Positions 50,902 through 59,691 of a stretch of 64,000 nt of DNA are shown here, in pieces (the first letter of the stretch is position 1; each line of letters starts with the position of its first letter). Origin of the DNA: Flemingiibacterium sp045644145 (GTDB taxonomy: Bacteria > Bacillota > Clostridia > Oscillospirales > CAG-272); the NCBI GenBank assembly GCA_045644145.1, contig JAZRGK010000005.1:1-64000 (forward strand), in the 5' to 3' direction. The notes beneath the pieces were generated by a model. That model did not search any database and had not been told where the DNA came from. It saw nothing but the letters and a program-made list of their open reading frames with translations. The position numbers and the translations under genes are program-made.

Positions 50902-51947
50902 AATTCGTCTGCTCCTTTGAAAGCATCCGCCGCATCGAGGGAAGCAAGTTCGCGAAGAATCTCACCAACTACAGCTTCCTCCGCAGCTTTTTTATTTTCC
51001 GCTGTAAGCGTGCAGCCTGCCGCACGCTTATGTCCGCCGCCGCCGAATACGGCACAAAGCTTCGCAACATCGGCAACGCGGTTTGAGCGCATGGAAACCT
51101 TATAGAGATTCGGCGTATCGGGGCTTTCCTTTATGGCAACGCCTACTTCTACGCCCTCAATTCCTCTCGTAAGCGATATAATATCGTCAATATCCTCGCG
51201 TGTAACATCATTTTCTTCCATCATTGCTTTGGTGAAGTTTATAAGCGCAACACGGCTGTTATCGTAAAAATGCAGTGCATTCAGTGCTGCACGGGTGGCA
51301 CGTATCTGAGAAATGGGGCGTGAATCATACAAACGGCGCGCTATCTCTGAATGATTTATTCCCGTTTCGTGAAGCATTGCAATGCGCATATGGGTTTCTG
51401 CCGTTACCGCCTCAAATTTAAAGCTTCCGGTATCAGAAGATATAGCCGCCCACAAGGCAGTCGCCGCTCCCTTATCAAGAAAATCATAGCCGCGCGATTT
51501 GAATTCCGAGAAAATGTCAACAATAATCTCGCCGCATGCACCTACATCCCCAACATATGTTTCCTTCGCAAAAGGAGTGCCGAGTCCGTGGTGGTCTATA
51601 GCGAGGTCAACACGGCTTCCGTATTCATCTTCAAGGTTGTCGAGAAGCTTTTTTGTGGAAACATCCACGGAAACAATATATCCCGGCACAAAATCCGCAG
51701 GAAGCGTTTCCGGTCGCAGTGAATCCGTACCGAATATGAACGCAAGGCGCTTCGGAATAGATTCCTCAGAGTTTATAACCTCCGCACGCTTGCCAAGACA
51801 TCTCAGTAAAGTGCGAAGACCGAATGCGCTTCCAAGCGTATCGGCATCGGGGCGCATATGAGTAAGAATAAGCACATTCTCCGCCGCTTCAAGCCTATCG
51901 CAAACCGCATGGAAGGATATGTTTGAAAGCTCACTCACCGTCTGCAT
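50898..51947 (-). CDS. nrnA: DHH-family bifunctional nanoRNase/pAp phosphatase
   Basis: A 349-residue NrnA-type enzyme that degrades very short RNAs and 3'-phosphoadenosine 5'-phosphate. LILTHMRPDADTLGSAFG (27-44) has the first metal motif with D34 and D36, IDHHGLG is the DHH motif, and GGGGHKRAAGCTL is the C-terminal DHHA1 substrate motif. ATG at 51947 is best, with GGAGG six bases upstream; it overlaps the end of rbfA by 17 bases. Earlier in-frame starts lie within rbfA without a usable site. Confidence 0.93.
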   Translation of the reverse strand: MQTVSELSNISFHAVCDRLEAAENVLILTHMRPDADTLGSAFGLRTLLRCLGKRAEVINSEESIPKRLAFIFGTDSLRPETLPADFVPGYIVSVDVSTKKLLDNLEDEYGSRVDLAIDHHGLGTPFAKETYVGDVGACGEIIVDIFSEFKSRGYDFLDKGAATALWAAISSDTGSFKFEAVTAETHMRIAMLHETGINHSEIARRLYDSRPISQIRATRAALNALHFYDNSRVALINFTKAMMEENDVTREDIDDIISLTRGIEGVEVGVAIKESPDTPNLYKVSMRSNRVADVAKLCAVFGGGGHKRAAGCTLTAENKKAAEEAVVGEILRELASLDAADAFKGADEL

Positions 51948-52305
51948 CTTCATCCTCCGGGAAATCCGTGAACTCGATTTTATTAAGAAGCTCATTTATA
52001 TGTGCACCGTATGCAATGGAATCATCGGTCACAAATGTAAGCTCCGGTGTCTGACGGAGATTAAGGGTTTCCGCGATACGCTTTCTGATATATCCCGATG
52101 CGCTCTTAAGTCCCTTTCCGACTTCCTTTGCATCACCGCTCATTACGGAATAGAATATCTTTGCAAATTTAAGGTCAGGTGTAACATCAGCCGCCGTAAC
52201 GCTGACGAAAGCCTCCGAAACACGGGGATCCTTGATCTCGCGCAATATAACGGCAAGCTCCTTTACCATTTCTTCGTTTATTCTGCCACGTCTGTATTTT
52301 GCCAT
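51931..52305 (-). CDS. rbfA: Ribosome-binding factor A
   Basis: A 124-residue RbfA, which binds the 30S subunit and helps mature the 16S rRNA 5' end. It begins with MAKYRRGRINEEMVKELAVI. It carries the KH-like fold with DPRVSEAFVSVTAADVTPDL and LRQTPELTFVTDDSIAYGAH, both standard for the family, and ends in an acidic tail. ATG at 52305 is preferred; an ATG 12 bases upstream sits directly on the AAAGGA site. infB, the usual upstream neighbour, is absent. Confidence 0.93.
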   Translation of the reverse strand: MAKYRRGRINEEMVKELAVILREIKDPRVSEAFVSVTAADVTPDLKFAKIFYSVMSGDAKEVGKGLKSASGYIRKRIAETLNLRQTPELTFVTDDSIAYGAHINELLNKIEFTDFPEDEDADGE

Positions 52306-52307
52306 AA

Positions 52308-52424
52308 TTATGACCATTCCTTTCTAACAAGTGTAAAGTTTTGTGGCGGTTTCCGCCAGGAAATTCGAATCGAAGATGCGAAAGGCACAAAACTTCCTGG
52401 CTTGAAAAACGATCTGTTTTTCAA
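52308..52424 (-). CDS. Possible 38-codon leader peptide ahead of rbfA
   Basis: A TTG start five bases behind a full AAGGAGG site opens a 38-codon basic peptide (KNRSFFKPGSFVPFASSIRI...) whose TAA is two bases before the rbfA ATG. The start lies in a hairpin: GCTTGAAAAAC pairs with GTTTTTCAAGC. A second long pairing, AGTTTTGTG with CACAAAACT, spans the middle. This could be a regulatory leader that couples translation to rbfA. The peptide matches nothing I know, so chance is possible. Confidence 0.35.
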   Translation of the reverse strand: MKNRSFFKPGSFVPFASSIRISWRKPPQNFTLVRKEWS

Positions 52425-52439
52425 GCTTGCCTCCTTGGT

Positions 52440-52588
52440 GCATTTACTTATATTTAAGCCAAAGGGCTGTAAAATTCATTAACACATTTATTTTATCATA
52501 AATCGTAACAAATATAAAGGCTCTTTTGTAAATTTCTTTTGCAAAATGCGATTTTTTTAAAGAAAGCGGCTTAAACCTTTCGATATAT
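52440..52588. other. AT-rich divergent intergenic region
   Basis: About 150 bases between the rbfA leader and the promoter of the hydratase gene. Minus-strand TTTATA and TAAAAT boxes 17 bases apart (about 52490-52520) could be the weak promoter of the rbfA operon. Nothing else is recognised. Confidence 0.35.
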
Positions 52589-52589
52589 A

Positions 52590-52618
52590 TTGAAAAATTC
52601 ATATTTTCATGGTATGAT
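52590..52618 (+). promoter_or_regulatory. Promoter of the aconitase-family gene
   Basis: TTGAAA (52590-52595), 17 bases, TATGAT (52613-52618). The ATG at 52666 follows GGAGGA. Confidence 0.75.
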
Positions 52619-52665
52619 ATTAAGGTAATAAGATAAAATCCCACTGTTACGGAGGACAAATTCAA

Positions 52666-54957
52666 ATGGTAGAACTTATAAAGAACGGTGCTTACCTTGC
52701 TTACGGCAATACGTTGATCGAGGATGATACAAATGCCGCATATCAGCTTAAGGCGCTGGGCAAGGACGGCATTTCAAAGGAAGAAGCCAAGAAAAACACC
52801 ATGGCTTACGGAATACTCTCCGCCCACAATACTTCCGACAGCGAAAACGAGCTTCGAATCAAGTTCGATGCAATGGCATCCCACGATATAACCTATGTGG
52901 GCATTATTCAGACCGCCCGTGCAAGCGGACTTGAAAAATTCCCTATCCCCTATGTGCTTACCAACTGCCATAACAGTCTTTGCGCTGTAGGCGGAACCAT
53001 AAACGAGGACGACCATGTATTCGGTCTGTCCGCGGCGCAGAAATACGGCGGAATCTATGTACCTGCACACATTGCGGTTATACATTCATATATGCGCGAG
53101 ATGATGAGCGGATGCGGACGCATGATACTCGGCTCTGACTCTCACACACGTTACGGTGCGCTTGGTACTATGGCGATCGGCGAAGGCGGTCCCGAGCTTG
53201 TTAAGCAGCTTCTCTGCCGCACATACGACATTAAGCGTCCCGAGGTTATCGCCGTACACATGACCGGCAAACCGAGGGCTGGCGTTGGTCCGCAGGACGT
53301 TGCCCTTGCCATTATCGGCGCGGTGTTCAAGAACGGCTTTGTTAAAAACAAGGTGCTCGAATTCGTAGGCGACGGAATTGCTCAGCTTCCCATAGAATTC
53401 CGCAACGGCATCGACGTTATGACCACCGAAACCACCTGTCTTTCCTCTATCTGGGTAACAGACGATGAAACCAAATGTTACTTCGATCTCCACGGCAGAA
53501 GCGATGCTTACAAGAAGCTTGCTCCCGGATCTCTCGCTTACTATGACGGCGCAATAAAGGTTGACCTTTCAAGAGTAGAGCCTATGATAGCTCTCCCGTT
53601 CCATCCGTCAAACACCTATACTGTAAGGAATCTCATCGACAATGCGGCTGATATTCTCCGCGAGGTTGAGCTCAGTGTTGCCGAGCAGCTTGACAATCCC
53701 AATATCAAGCTTTCCCTTACCGATAAAATTACCAAAGAAGGCATCAGAGTGGATCAGGGTGTTATCGCAGGCTGTGCCGGCGGTACATTCGACAACCTTG
53801 TGGCGGCAGCGGATATCCTTTCCGGACATTCCACTGGATACGGCGCATTCAATCTGTCCGCATACCCTGCAAGCCAGCCTGCCTATATCGAGCTTGTGAG
53901 AAACGGCTCGGCGGCTAAGCTTATGGAAGCCGGCGTAACACTTCGCACCGCTTTCTGCGGCCCTTGCTTCGGCGCAGGCGATGTTCCTGCCAACGGCGGA
54001 CTTTCCATTCGTCATTCCACCAGAAACTTCCCCAACCGTGAGGGTTCAAAGCCCGGCAACGGTCAGATCGCGGCAGTTGCGCTTATGGATGCACGCTCCA
54101 TTGCGGCAACCGCAAGAAACGGCGGTATCCTTACGCCCGCAACCGAGATTGAAGTTGAATACACCACCCCGAACTACAGATTTGATTCCACCGTATACGA
54201 CCACAGAGTATACAAGGGCTACGGCAAGGCAGACACAGCGGCAGAGCTTAAGATTGGCCCCAACATTGCCGACTGGCCCGTTATGCCTGAGCTTACCGAG
54301 GATTTGCTCCTGCGCGTGGCATCGGTTATCACAGACCCCGTAACCACAACCGATGAGCTGATTCCCTCAGGTGAAACCTCATCTTACCGCTCCAACCCCC
54401 TTAAGCTTTCAGAATTTGCACTTTCCAGAAAAGATCCCGAATACGTTGGACGTGCAAAAGCGGTTCAGGCTTTTGAGAAGGCAAGAGAAGCAGGCGAGAA
54501 CCAGTTTGAAGGCGAGCTTGCGGACGTATTCGCAAAGATGAGTGAAATAAAGCCTTCTCTTAACGCCGCAAACATTGGTGTAGGAAGCGTTGTATACGCA
54601 AACAAGCCGGGCGACGGTTCAGCCCGTGAGCAGGCAGCATCCTGCCAGAAGGTGCTTGGCGGATGGGCAAATATTGCCGTTGAATACGCCACCAAGCGTT
54701 ACCGTTCTAACCTTATCAACTGGGGTATGCTCCCCTTCCTCTTTGACAGTGCGGACGACTTCGCAGTGGGCGATCATATCTATGTTCCCGATGTCCGCGC
54801 GGCTGTTGAGGCTGCAAAATATGAATTTGCGGCATATATAATCAAGGCGGACGGAACAGTTAAGCCTATAACTCTCAGAATGGGTGAACTTACCGATGAT
54901 GAACGCACCATCATTCTCTGCGGATGCCTTATCAACTACTACAGAGCAGGAAACTGA
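52666..54957 (+). CDS. Aconitase-family hydratase
   Basis: A 763-residue iron-sulfur hydratase of the aconitase family, likely converting citrate to isocitrate. HNSLCAVGGTINEDD and YVPAHIAVIHSYMREM are in the early domains. SDSHTRYGALGTMAIGEGG is the active-site run. The cluster cysteines lie in GCAGGTFDN and FCGPCFGAGDVPANGG, followed by RHSTRNFPNREGSKPG with the catalytic Arg/Ser region. The C-terminal swivel domain is in the same chain. The form is typical of Clostridia and differs from AcnA/AcnB. The peptidase gene follows after 26 bases and is probably cotranscribed. Confidence 0.9.
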   Translation: MVELIKNGAYLAYGNTLIEDDTNAAYQLKALGKDGISKEEAKKNTMAYGILSAHNTSDSENELRIKFDAMASHDITYVGIIQTARASGLEKFPIPYVLTNCHNSLCAVGGTINEDDHVFGLSAAQKYGGIYVPAHIAVIHSYMREMMSGCGRMILGSDSHTRYGALGTMAIGEGGPELVKQLLCRTYDIKRPEVIAVHMTGKPRAGVGPQDVALAIIGAVFKNGFVKNKVLEFVGDGIAQLPIEFRNGIDVMTTETTCLSSIWVTDDETKCYFDLHGRSDAYKKLAPGSLAYYDGAIKVDLSRVEPMIALPFHPSNTYTVRNLIDNAADILREVELSVAEQLDNPNIKLSLTDKITKEGIRVDQGVIAGCAGGTFDNLVAAADILSGHSTGYGAFNLSAYPASQPAYIELVRNGSAAKLMEAGVTLRTAFCGPCFGAGDVPANGGLSIRHSTRNFPNREGSKPGNGQIAAVALMDARSIAATARNGGILTPATEIEVEYTTPNYRFDSTVYDHRVYKGYGKADTAAELKIGPNIADWPVMPELTEDLLLRVASVITDPVTTTDELIPSGETSSYRSNPLKLSEFALSRKDPEYVGRAKAVQAFEKAREAGENQFEGELADVFAKMSEIKPSLNAANIGVGSVVYANKPGDGSAREQAASCQKVLGGWANIAVEYATKRYRSNLINWGMLPFLFDSADDFAVGDHIYVPDVRAAVEAAKYEFAAYIIKADGTVKPITLRMGELTDDERTIILCGCLINYYRAGN

Positions 54958-54983
54958 TAAAAAATAATTATTTGGAGATTATC

Positions 54984-56663
54984 ATGAAATTTACTGATAT
55001 GCCCTATGAGCGCGTTGATCTTGAAGCCCTTGGTGCTGAGATGGGCAGACTTACCGAAAAGGTCAAAAACGCCGCTAACGGCGAAACTGTACTTGAAGCA
55101 TTCCGTGAGCAGGAGAAGCTTAGTATACATGCGCAAACTATGATCTCCCTCGCTTCTGTGCGCAACTCCATTGATACGAGAGATAAATTCTATGAAGCGG
55201 AACAGGAGTTTTACGATACCGCTCTCCCCGCTTTTCAGGAGCACTCCCAGAATCTGATGCTTGCTATTCTTGAATCCCCCTACAGAAGCGCGGTTTCAGA
55301 CGTGGCAGGAGAGCTTATGTTTAAGAATATGGAGATGGAGCTTAAAACCTTCTCTCCGGCTGTCATTGATCTGCTGGGACGCGAAAACAAGCTGGTATCC
55401 GACTATCAGAAGCTTATCGCTTCCGCAAAAATAGATTTCGACGGCAAAAAGCTGAATATTTCCCAACTCGGCGCTTACAAGGAGAATCCCGACCGCGAAG
55501 TTCGTCATAACGCATACAAGGCGGAAAGCGGATTCTATATGTCCCACGCAGACGAGCTTGACTCTATCTTCGACGAACTTGTAAAGGTGCGTACCGAAAT
55601 CGCCCACAAGCTGGGCTTCAAAAGCTTCACTGAGCTTGCGTATATGCGCCGCACAAGAAACTGCTATGATCCCGAAATGGTGGCAAATTTCCGCCGTCAG
55701 GTGGTTTCCGACCTTGTGCCTATAGTAAAGGAACTGAAGCTTCGTCAGGCAGAACGTATAGGTCTTACGCCCGACGAAATGCGCATCTATGACGATCCCT
55801 TCAGCTTTAAGGAAGGTAATCCCAAGCCTATGGGCATGCCGGATGATATCATGGCGGCAGGCAAAAAGATGTATGAGGAAATGTCCGCCGAAACAGGCGA
55901 GTTCATTAACTTCATGTATGAAAATGAGCTTCTTGACGTCCTTGCCAAGGAAGGCAAGGCTGTTGGCGGCTACTGCACAGAGTTCCCTGAGTACAAAGCA
56001 CCGTTTATCTTCTCCAATTTTAATGGAACCTCAGGCGACGTGGATGTTCTCACCCACGAGGCAGGTCATGCATTCGCGGCGTATACAACACGCGATTTTG
56101 AGTTCCTTGAAAATGCTCAGCCTACAATGGAGTCCTGCGAATGTCACTCCATGTCTATGGAATTCTTTGCATGGAAATGGCTGCATCTGTTCTACGGTGA
56201 CGATACACCGAGAGCTAAATATATGCACCTCGAATCCGCGCTTATATTCATCCCCTACGGATGTCTTGTTGACCATTTCCAACATGTGGTTTACGATAAT
56301 CCAGAGCTTACTCCTGCTGAGCGTCACGAAAAGTGGCTGGAGCTGGAGAATATCTACCGTCCGTATATGAATTTCGGCGATGTTGACTTCTACGCAGGCG
56401 GCAGAGGTTGGCAAAGACAGCTCCACATTTATCACTATCCCTTCTACTACATCGATTACTGCCTTGCACAGGCCGTGTCACTTAAATTCTGGAGCATGTC
56501 CCAAAAGGATTACGCCGATGCATGGGAACGTTACTATAGGTTCGTATGCGAGGGCGGCAAAAAGACCTTCGTAGGTCTTTGCGAAAGCGCCGACATAACC
56601 GTTCCTTTTGAAGACGGTGCTCTTAAGTCCATCTGCGAAACTGCGGCGGAATATTTGAAATAA
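54984..56663 (+). CDS. M3-family oligoendopeptidase (PepF-like)
   Basis: A 559-residue zinc metallopeptidase that cuts peptides in the cytoplasm. The HEAGH zinc motif is at 358-362 within VDVLTHEAGHAFAAY. SCECHSMSMEFF follows, with the third zinc ligand Glu about 25 residues on. The end has FYYIDYCLAQAVSLKFWSMS, also typical of M3. There is no signal peptide. ATG at 54984 has TTGGAGATT upstream; the in-frame ATG at 54924 lies inside the hydratase gene. A strong terminator follows. Confidence 0.92.
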   Translation: MKFTDMPYERVDLEALGAEMGRLTEKVKNAANGETVLEAFREQEKLSIHAQTMISLASVRNSIDTRDKFYEAEQEFYDTALPAFQEHSQNLMLAILESPYRSAVSDVAGELMFKNMEMELKTFSPAVIDLLGRENKLVSDYQKLIASAKIDFDGKKLNISQLGAYKENPDREVRHNAYKAESGFYMSHADELDSIFDELVKVRTEIAHKLGFKSFTELAYMRRTRNCYDPEMVANFRRQVVSDLVPIVKELKLRQAERIGLTPDEMRIYDDPFSFKEGNPKPMGMPDDIMAAGKKMYEEMSAETGEFINFMYENELLDVLAKEGKAVGGYCTEFPEYKAPFIFSNFNGTSGDVDVLTHEAGHAFAAYTTRDFEFLENAQPTMESCECHSMSMEFFAWKWLHLFYGDDTPRAKYMHLESALIFIPYGCLVDHFQHVVYDNPELTPAERHEKWLELENIYRPYMNFGDVDFYAGGRGWQRQLHIYHYPFYYIDYCLAQAVSLKFWSMSQKDYADAWERYYRFVCEGGKKTFVGLCESADITVPFEDGALKSICETAAEYLK

Positions 56664-56691
56664 GCAGCGCGGCAAAAACAAGCATAAATCG

Positions 56692-56730
56692 AACCCGTTA
56701 CGGCAGGATTTGCCGTAACGGGTTAATTTT
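56692..56730 (+). terminator. Terminator after the peptidase gene
   Basis: AACCCGTTACGGCA pairs perfectly with TGCCGTAACGGGTT around GGATT, followed by AATTTTTTA. On the other strand it adjoins the MATE gene stop, so it may serve both. Confidence 0.92.
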
Positions 56731-58152
56731 TTATTTGGACTGCAATTTCTCCGAAGCGGAACTGATATACTCGCCCCCAACGCGCTTTATTACCTTGTTG
56801 TAGATACGAACAAGATAAAATGTTGAGAGAGCAACGGAAGCAATCTCGGCAATTGGGAAAGAAAGCCATACGAGATTGATATTTCCCGTAAGCGAAAAAA
56901 GAAAAGCTACAGGAAGAAGAACGCCAAGTTGACGTGTAGCTGAGGTGATCAAACTGTATACCCCGTTACCAAGCGCCTGGAATACCGAGCCTACAGTAAT
57001 ACAAAAGCCTGCAAATGCAAATGAAAGAGAAATAAACCGAAGCGCTGTGGTACCTATTTCAATCATAAGCGGTGAAGCCTCAAAAAGCATAAGAAGCTTG
57101 TCGGGAACAAGCCACATAAGCGCGATTCCCATAAGCATTATGGTCACGGCATACACACACGATACCTTAATGGTTTTTATCATGCGATCACGTCTGCCGG
57201 CGCCGTAATTGTAGCTGACTATGGGTACAACGCCGTTGTTAAGACCGAACACGGGCATAAATATGAAGCTCTGAAGCTTGAAATATGCACCGAATACAGT
57301 AACCGCCGTTTCCCCGATTTCTTCAAATCCGAGCAAGATATTGTTCATTCCCACAGTCATCACTGAGCCGATGGACTGCATGATTATTGACGGAACACCG
57401 ATTTTGTATATAGCGCCGATACTCTGCGTATCCGGGCGATATTTTCTAAGAGATATCTTTATTTCGCCGTTGAGTTTAAGATTAAGAATAAGCCCCAGCA
57501 CTGCCGCAAGTATCTGTCCTACAACAGTTGCAATAGCCGCACCGGCGATTCCCATTGCCGGGATCCCAAGAGGCTCTACGCCGAAAATGAATATCGGGTC
57601 TAAAATGATATTGGTAATCGCGCCAACGCCCTGGATAACCATAGACATCACGGTTTTTCCCGTTGACTGCATGAGTCGCTCAAATATAAACTGTCCGAAA
57701 AGTCCGATGGAAGCGCAAAGAACAATGCGAAGATAGGATATTGCTCCGTTAGCAATGACCGCGTTGTCGGTCTGCATGTTTATAAACGCCGGAGCGAAGA
57801 ACATTCCGAGCAGCAAAAAAAATATGTAACTGCAAAATGCAAGAAAAATTCCGTTGTTGGCTATACGGTTTGCACTGTCGGAATTTTTCTCTCCAAGACG
57901 TTTGGAAAGCAGAGCATTCACGCCCACCATTGTACCTGCGCCCACGGCTATCATCAGTGTCTGCAGTGGGAACGCCAATGACACAGCACCCAGCATTTGC
58001 TCTCCGATTTCCGGTATGCGAGATACAAAAATACTGTCAACGATGTTATAAAGTGCCTGCACCAGCATGGATACCATCATGGGAAGGCTCATGGTAAGTA
58101 CAAGCTTATTTATGGGCATCGTACCCATTTTGTTTTCTTTTATTTTTTCCAT
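56731..58152 (-). CDS. MATE-family efflux transporter
   Basis: A 473-residue membrane protein with twelve helices in two similar halves, of the MATE/DinF type (PF01554). It would export cationic drugs or metabolites using Na+ or H+. The start INKLVLTMSLPMMVSMLVQA and LYNIVDSIFVSRIPEIGEQM are the first two helices. GLNNGVVPIVSYNYGAGRRD in the second half is the repeated motif. Residues 1-15 are charged. The substrate is unknown. Confidence 0.92.
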   Translation of the reverse strand: MEKIKENKMGTMPINKLVLTMSLPMMVSMLVQALYNIVDSIFVSRIPEIGEQMLGAVSLAFPLQTLMIAVGAGTMVGVNALLSKRLGEKNSDSANRIANNGIFLAFCSYIFFLLLGMFFAPAFINMQTDNAVIANGAISYLRIVLCASIGLFGQFIFERLMQSTGKTVMSMVIQGVGAITNIILDPIFIFGVEPLGIPAMGIAGAAIATVVGQILAAVLGLILNLKLNGEIKISLRKYRPDTQSIGAIYKIGVPSIIMQSIGSVMTVGMNNILLGFEEIGETAVTVFGAYFKLQSFIFMPVFGLNNGVVPIVSYNYGAGRRDRMIKTIKVSCVYAVTIMLMGIALMWLVPDKLLMLFEASPLMIEIGTTALRFISLSFAFAGFCITVGSVFQALGNGVYSLITSATRQLGVLLPVAFLFSLTGNINLVWLSFPIAEIASVALSTFYLVRIYNKVIKRVGGEYISSASEKLQSK

Positions 58153-58214
58153 ATACCCTTGTTTTTTCGTAAAATTTCAGATTTTCGGCAATCTACTGCC
58201 GTTATGTGTTAAGC

Positions 58215-58236
58215 GGGGGCTGTTTTTACAGCCCCC
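58215..58236 (-). terminator. Terminator after the decarboxylase operon
   Basis: GGGGGCTGT (58215-58223) pairs with ACAGCCCCC (58228-58236) around TTTT, nine bases past the end of the last operon gene. The tract beyond is not T-rich on the minus strand. Confidence 0.7.
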
Positions 58237-58245
58237 TGCCTTATT

Positions 58246-59643
58246 TTATACGGTGTGGATCTTATTGTCAGCATCGGCATGATCTGCATCTATGCCGTAC
58301 ATCTGATTCTTTCTCCACTCAAAGAATTTTGTGGCTACCTGTTCAAAGAGCGCATAGGAGAGAACGTCCTCATCCTGAACAGCCCACGGCTTCACCTTTT
58401 CGCGAAGCTCCTCAAGCTCCGGCGCAAGATCATCTGCCGGACGGTAAGTGATAGGCTTTGCGTCACCGATTATCTGCTTCTGGAAATCGGGCTTGATGGG
58501 CATAGGAGATTTGCCGTACTCACCGCGCACAAGTCCTTTAAACTCTTTCGTAACATTCTTGTAACGCTCGCCCATGATTACATTGAACACAGCCTGCGTG
58601 CCCACAATCTGGCTGGAGGGAGTTACGAGAGGGGGATATCCTGCATCAGCGCGCACACGAGGTACTTCCTCAAGCACCTCAATGAACTTGTCGGACTTGC
58701 CCGCCTGCTTAAGCTGGGAAACAAGATTGGATAGCATGCCGCCGGGAACCTGGTAGAGAAGTGCGTTTACGTCAACCTTAAGCACCTTGGGGTCAAGAAG
58801 ACCGCTTTCCATATATTTTTCACGGAGCGGCATAAAGTGCTTAGAAATCTCATCAAGTTTCGCAAGATCAAGACCGGTATCGTACTCAGTGCCTGCAAGA
58901 GAAGCTACAAGCGGCTCCGTAGGCGGCTGAGATGTGCCCATGGACATAGGCGAAATAGCTGTATCCACAACATCAACGCCTGCTTCTATAGCCTTAATAA
59001 GGGTCATAGATGCAACGCCTGCCGTATAGTGGGTATGGAGCTGTATCGGAACTTTAACAGTTTCCTTGATTGCCTTTACGAGATCGTAAGCATCAAAGGG
59101 CTTAAGAAGTCCTGCCATATCCTTAATACAGATAGAATCTGCGCCCATTTCCTCAAGCTGACGGGCATATCTTGTGTAGTATTCGGTATCATAAACCGGA
59201 CCCGTGGTGTAGGAGATCGCCGCCTGAACGTGACCGCCCTCTTTCTTTGTTGCGTTTATAGCAGTCTTAAGGTTTCTCGGGTCATTTAACGCATCGAAAA
59301 TGCGCAGAATATCAATGCCGTTTGCGATAGACCTCTGCACGAAGTATTCAACTACATCGTCCGCATAGTGACGGTAACCGAGGATGTTCTGACCGCGAAA
59401 AAGCATTTGGAGCTTGGTGTTCTTTACCTTATCGCGAATCTTTCTGAGCCTTTCCCATGGGTCTTCGTTTAAAAATCTCATGCAGGAATCAAAGGTAGCG
59501 CCGCCCCACGCCTCGAGAGAATGGTAGCCAACAGCATCCATTTTTTCAAGAATGGGGAGCATTTCATCCGTAGTCATGCGCGTTGCAACAAGCGACTGAT
59601 GGGAGTCACGCAGGACTGTTTCGGTAATTCTTACTTTAGCCAT
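58246..59643 (-). CDS. oadA: Oxaloacetate decarboxylase alpha-type carboxyltransferase subunit
   Basis: A 465-residue carboxyltransferase of the OadA/PycB type. It moves CO2 from oxaloacetate (or pyruvate carboxylase substrate) to biotin. ETVLRDSHQSLVATRM at the start, DICIKDMAG-like SICIKDMAGLLKP and LHTHYTAGVASMTLIKA carry the metal ligands and active-site residues. It has no biotinyl domain of its own; a separate carrier gene is in the operon. It is the last gene of the five. Confidence 0.93.
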   Translation of the reverse strand: MAKVRITETVLRDSHQSLVATRMTTDEMLPILEKMDAVGYHSLEAWGGATFDSCMRFLNEDPWERLRKIRDKVKNTKLQMLFRGQNILGYRHYADDVVEYFVQRSIANGIDILRIFDALNDPRNLKTAINATKKEGGHVQAAISYTTGPVYDTEYYTRYARQLEEMGADSICIKDMAGLLKPFDAYDLVKAIKETVKVPIQLHTHYTAGVASMTLIKAIEAGVDVVDTAISPMSMGTSQPPTEPLVASLAGTEYDTGLDLAKLDEISKHFMPLREKYMESGLLDPKVLKVDVNALLYQVPGGMLSNLVSQLKQAGKSDKFIEVLEEVPRVRADAGYPPLVTPSSQIVGTQAVFNVIMGERYKNVTKEFKGLVRGEYGKSPMPIKPDFQKQIIGDAKPITYRPADDLAPELEELREKVKPWAVQDEDVLSYALFEQVATKFFEWRKNQMYGIDADHADADNKIHTV

Positions 59644-59691
59644 TTATGTGTTTCCTCCATTATATAGGATTTATGTAGAATATGCAAATGA

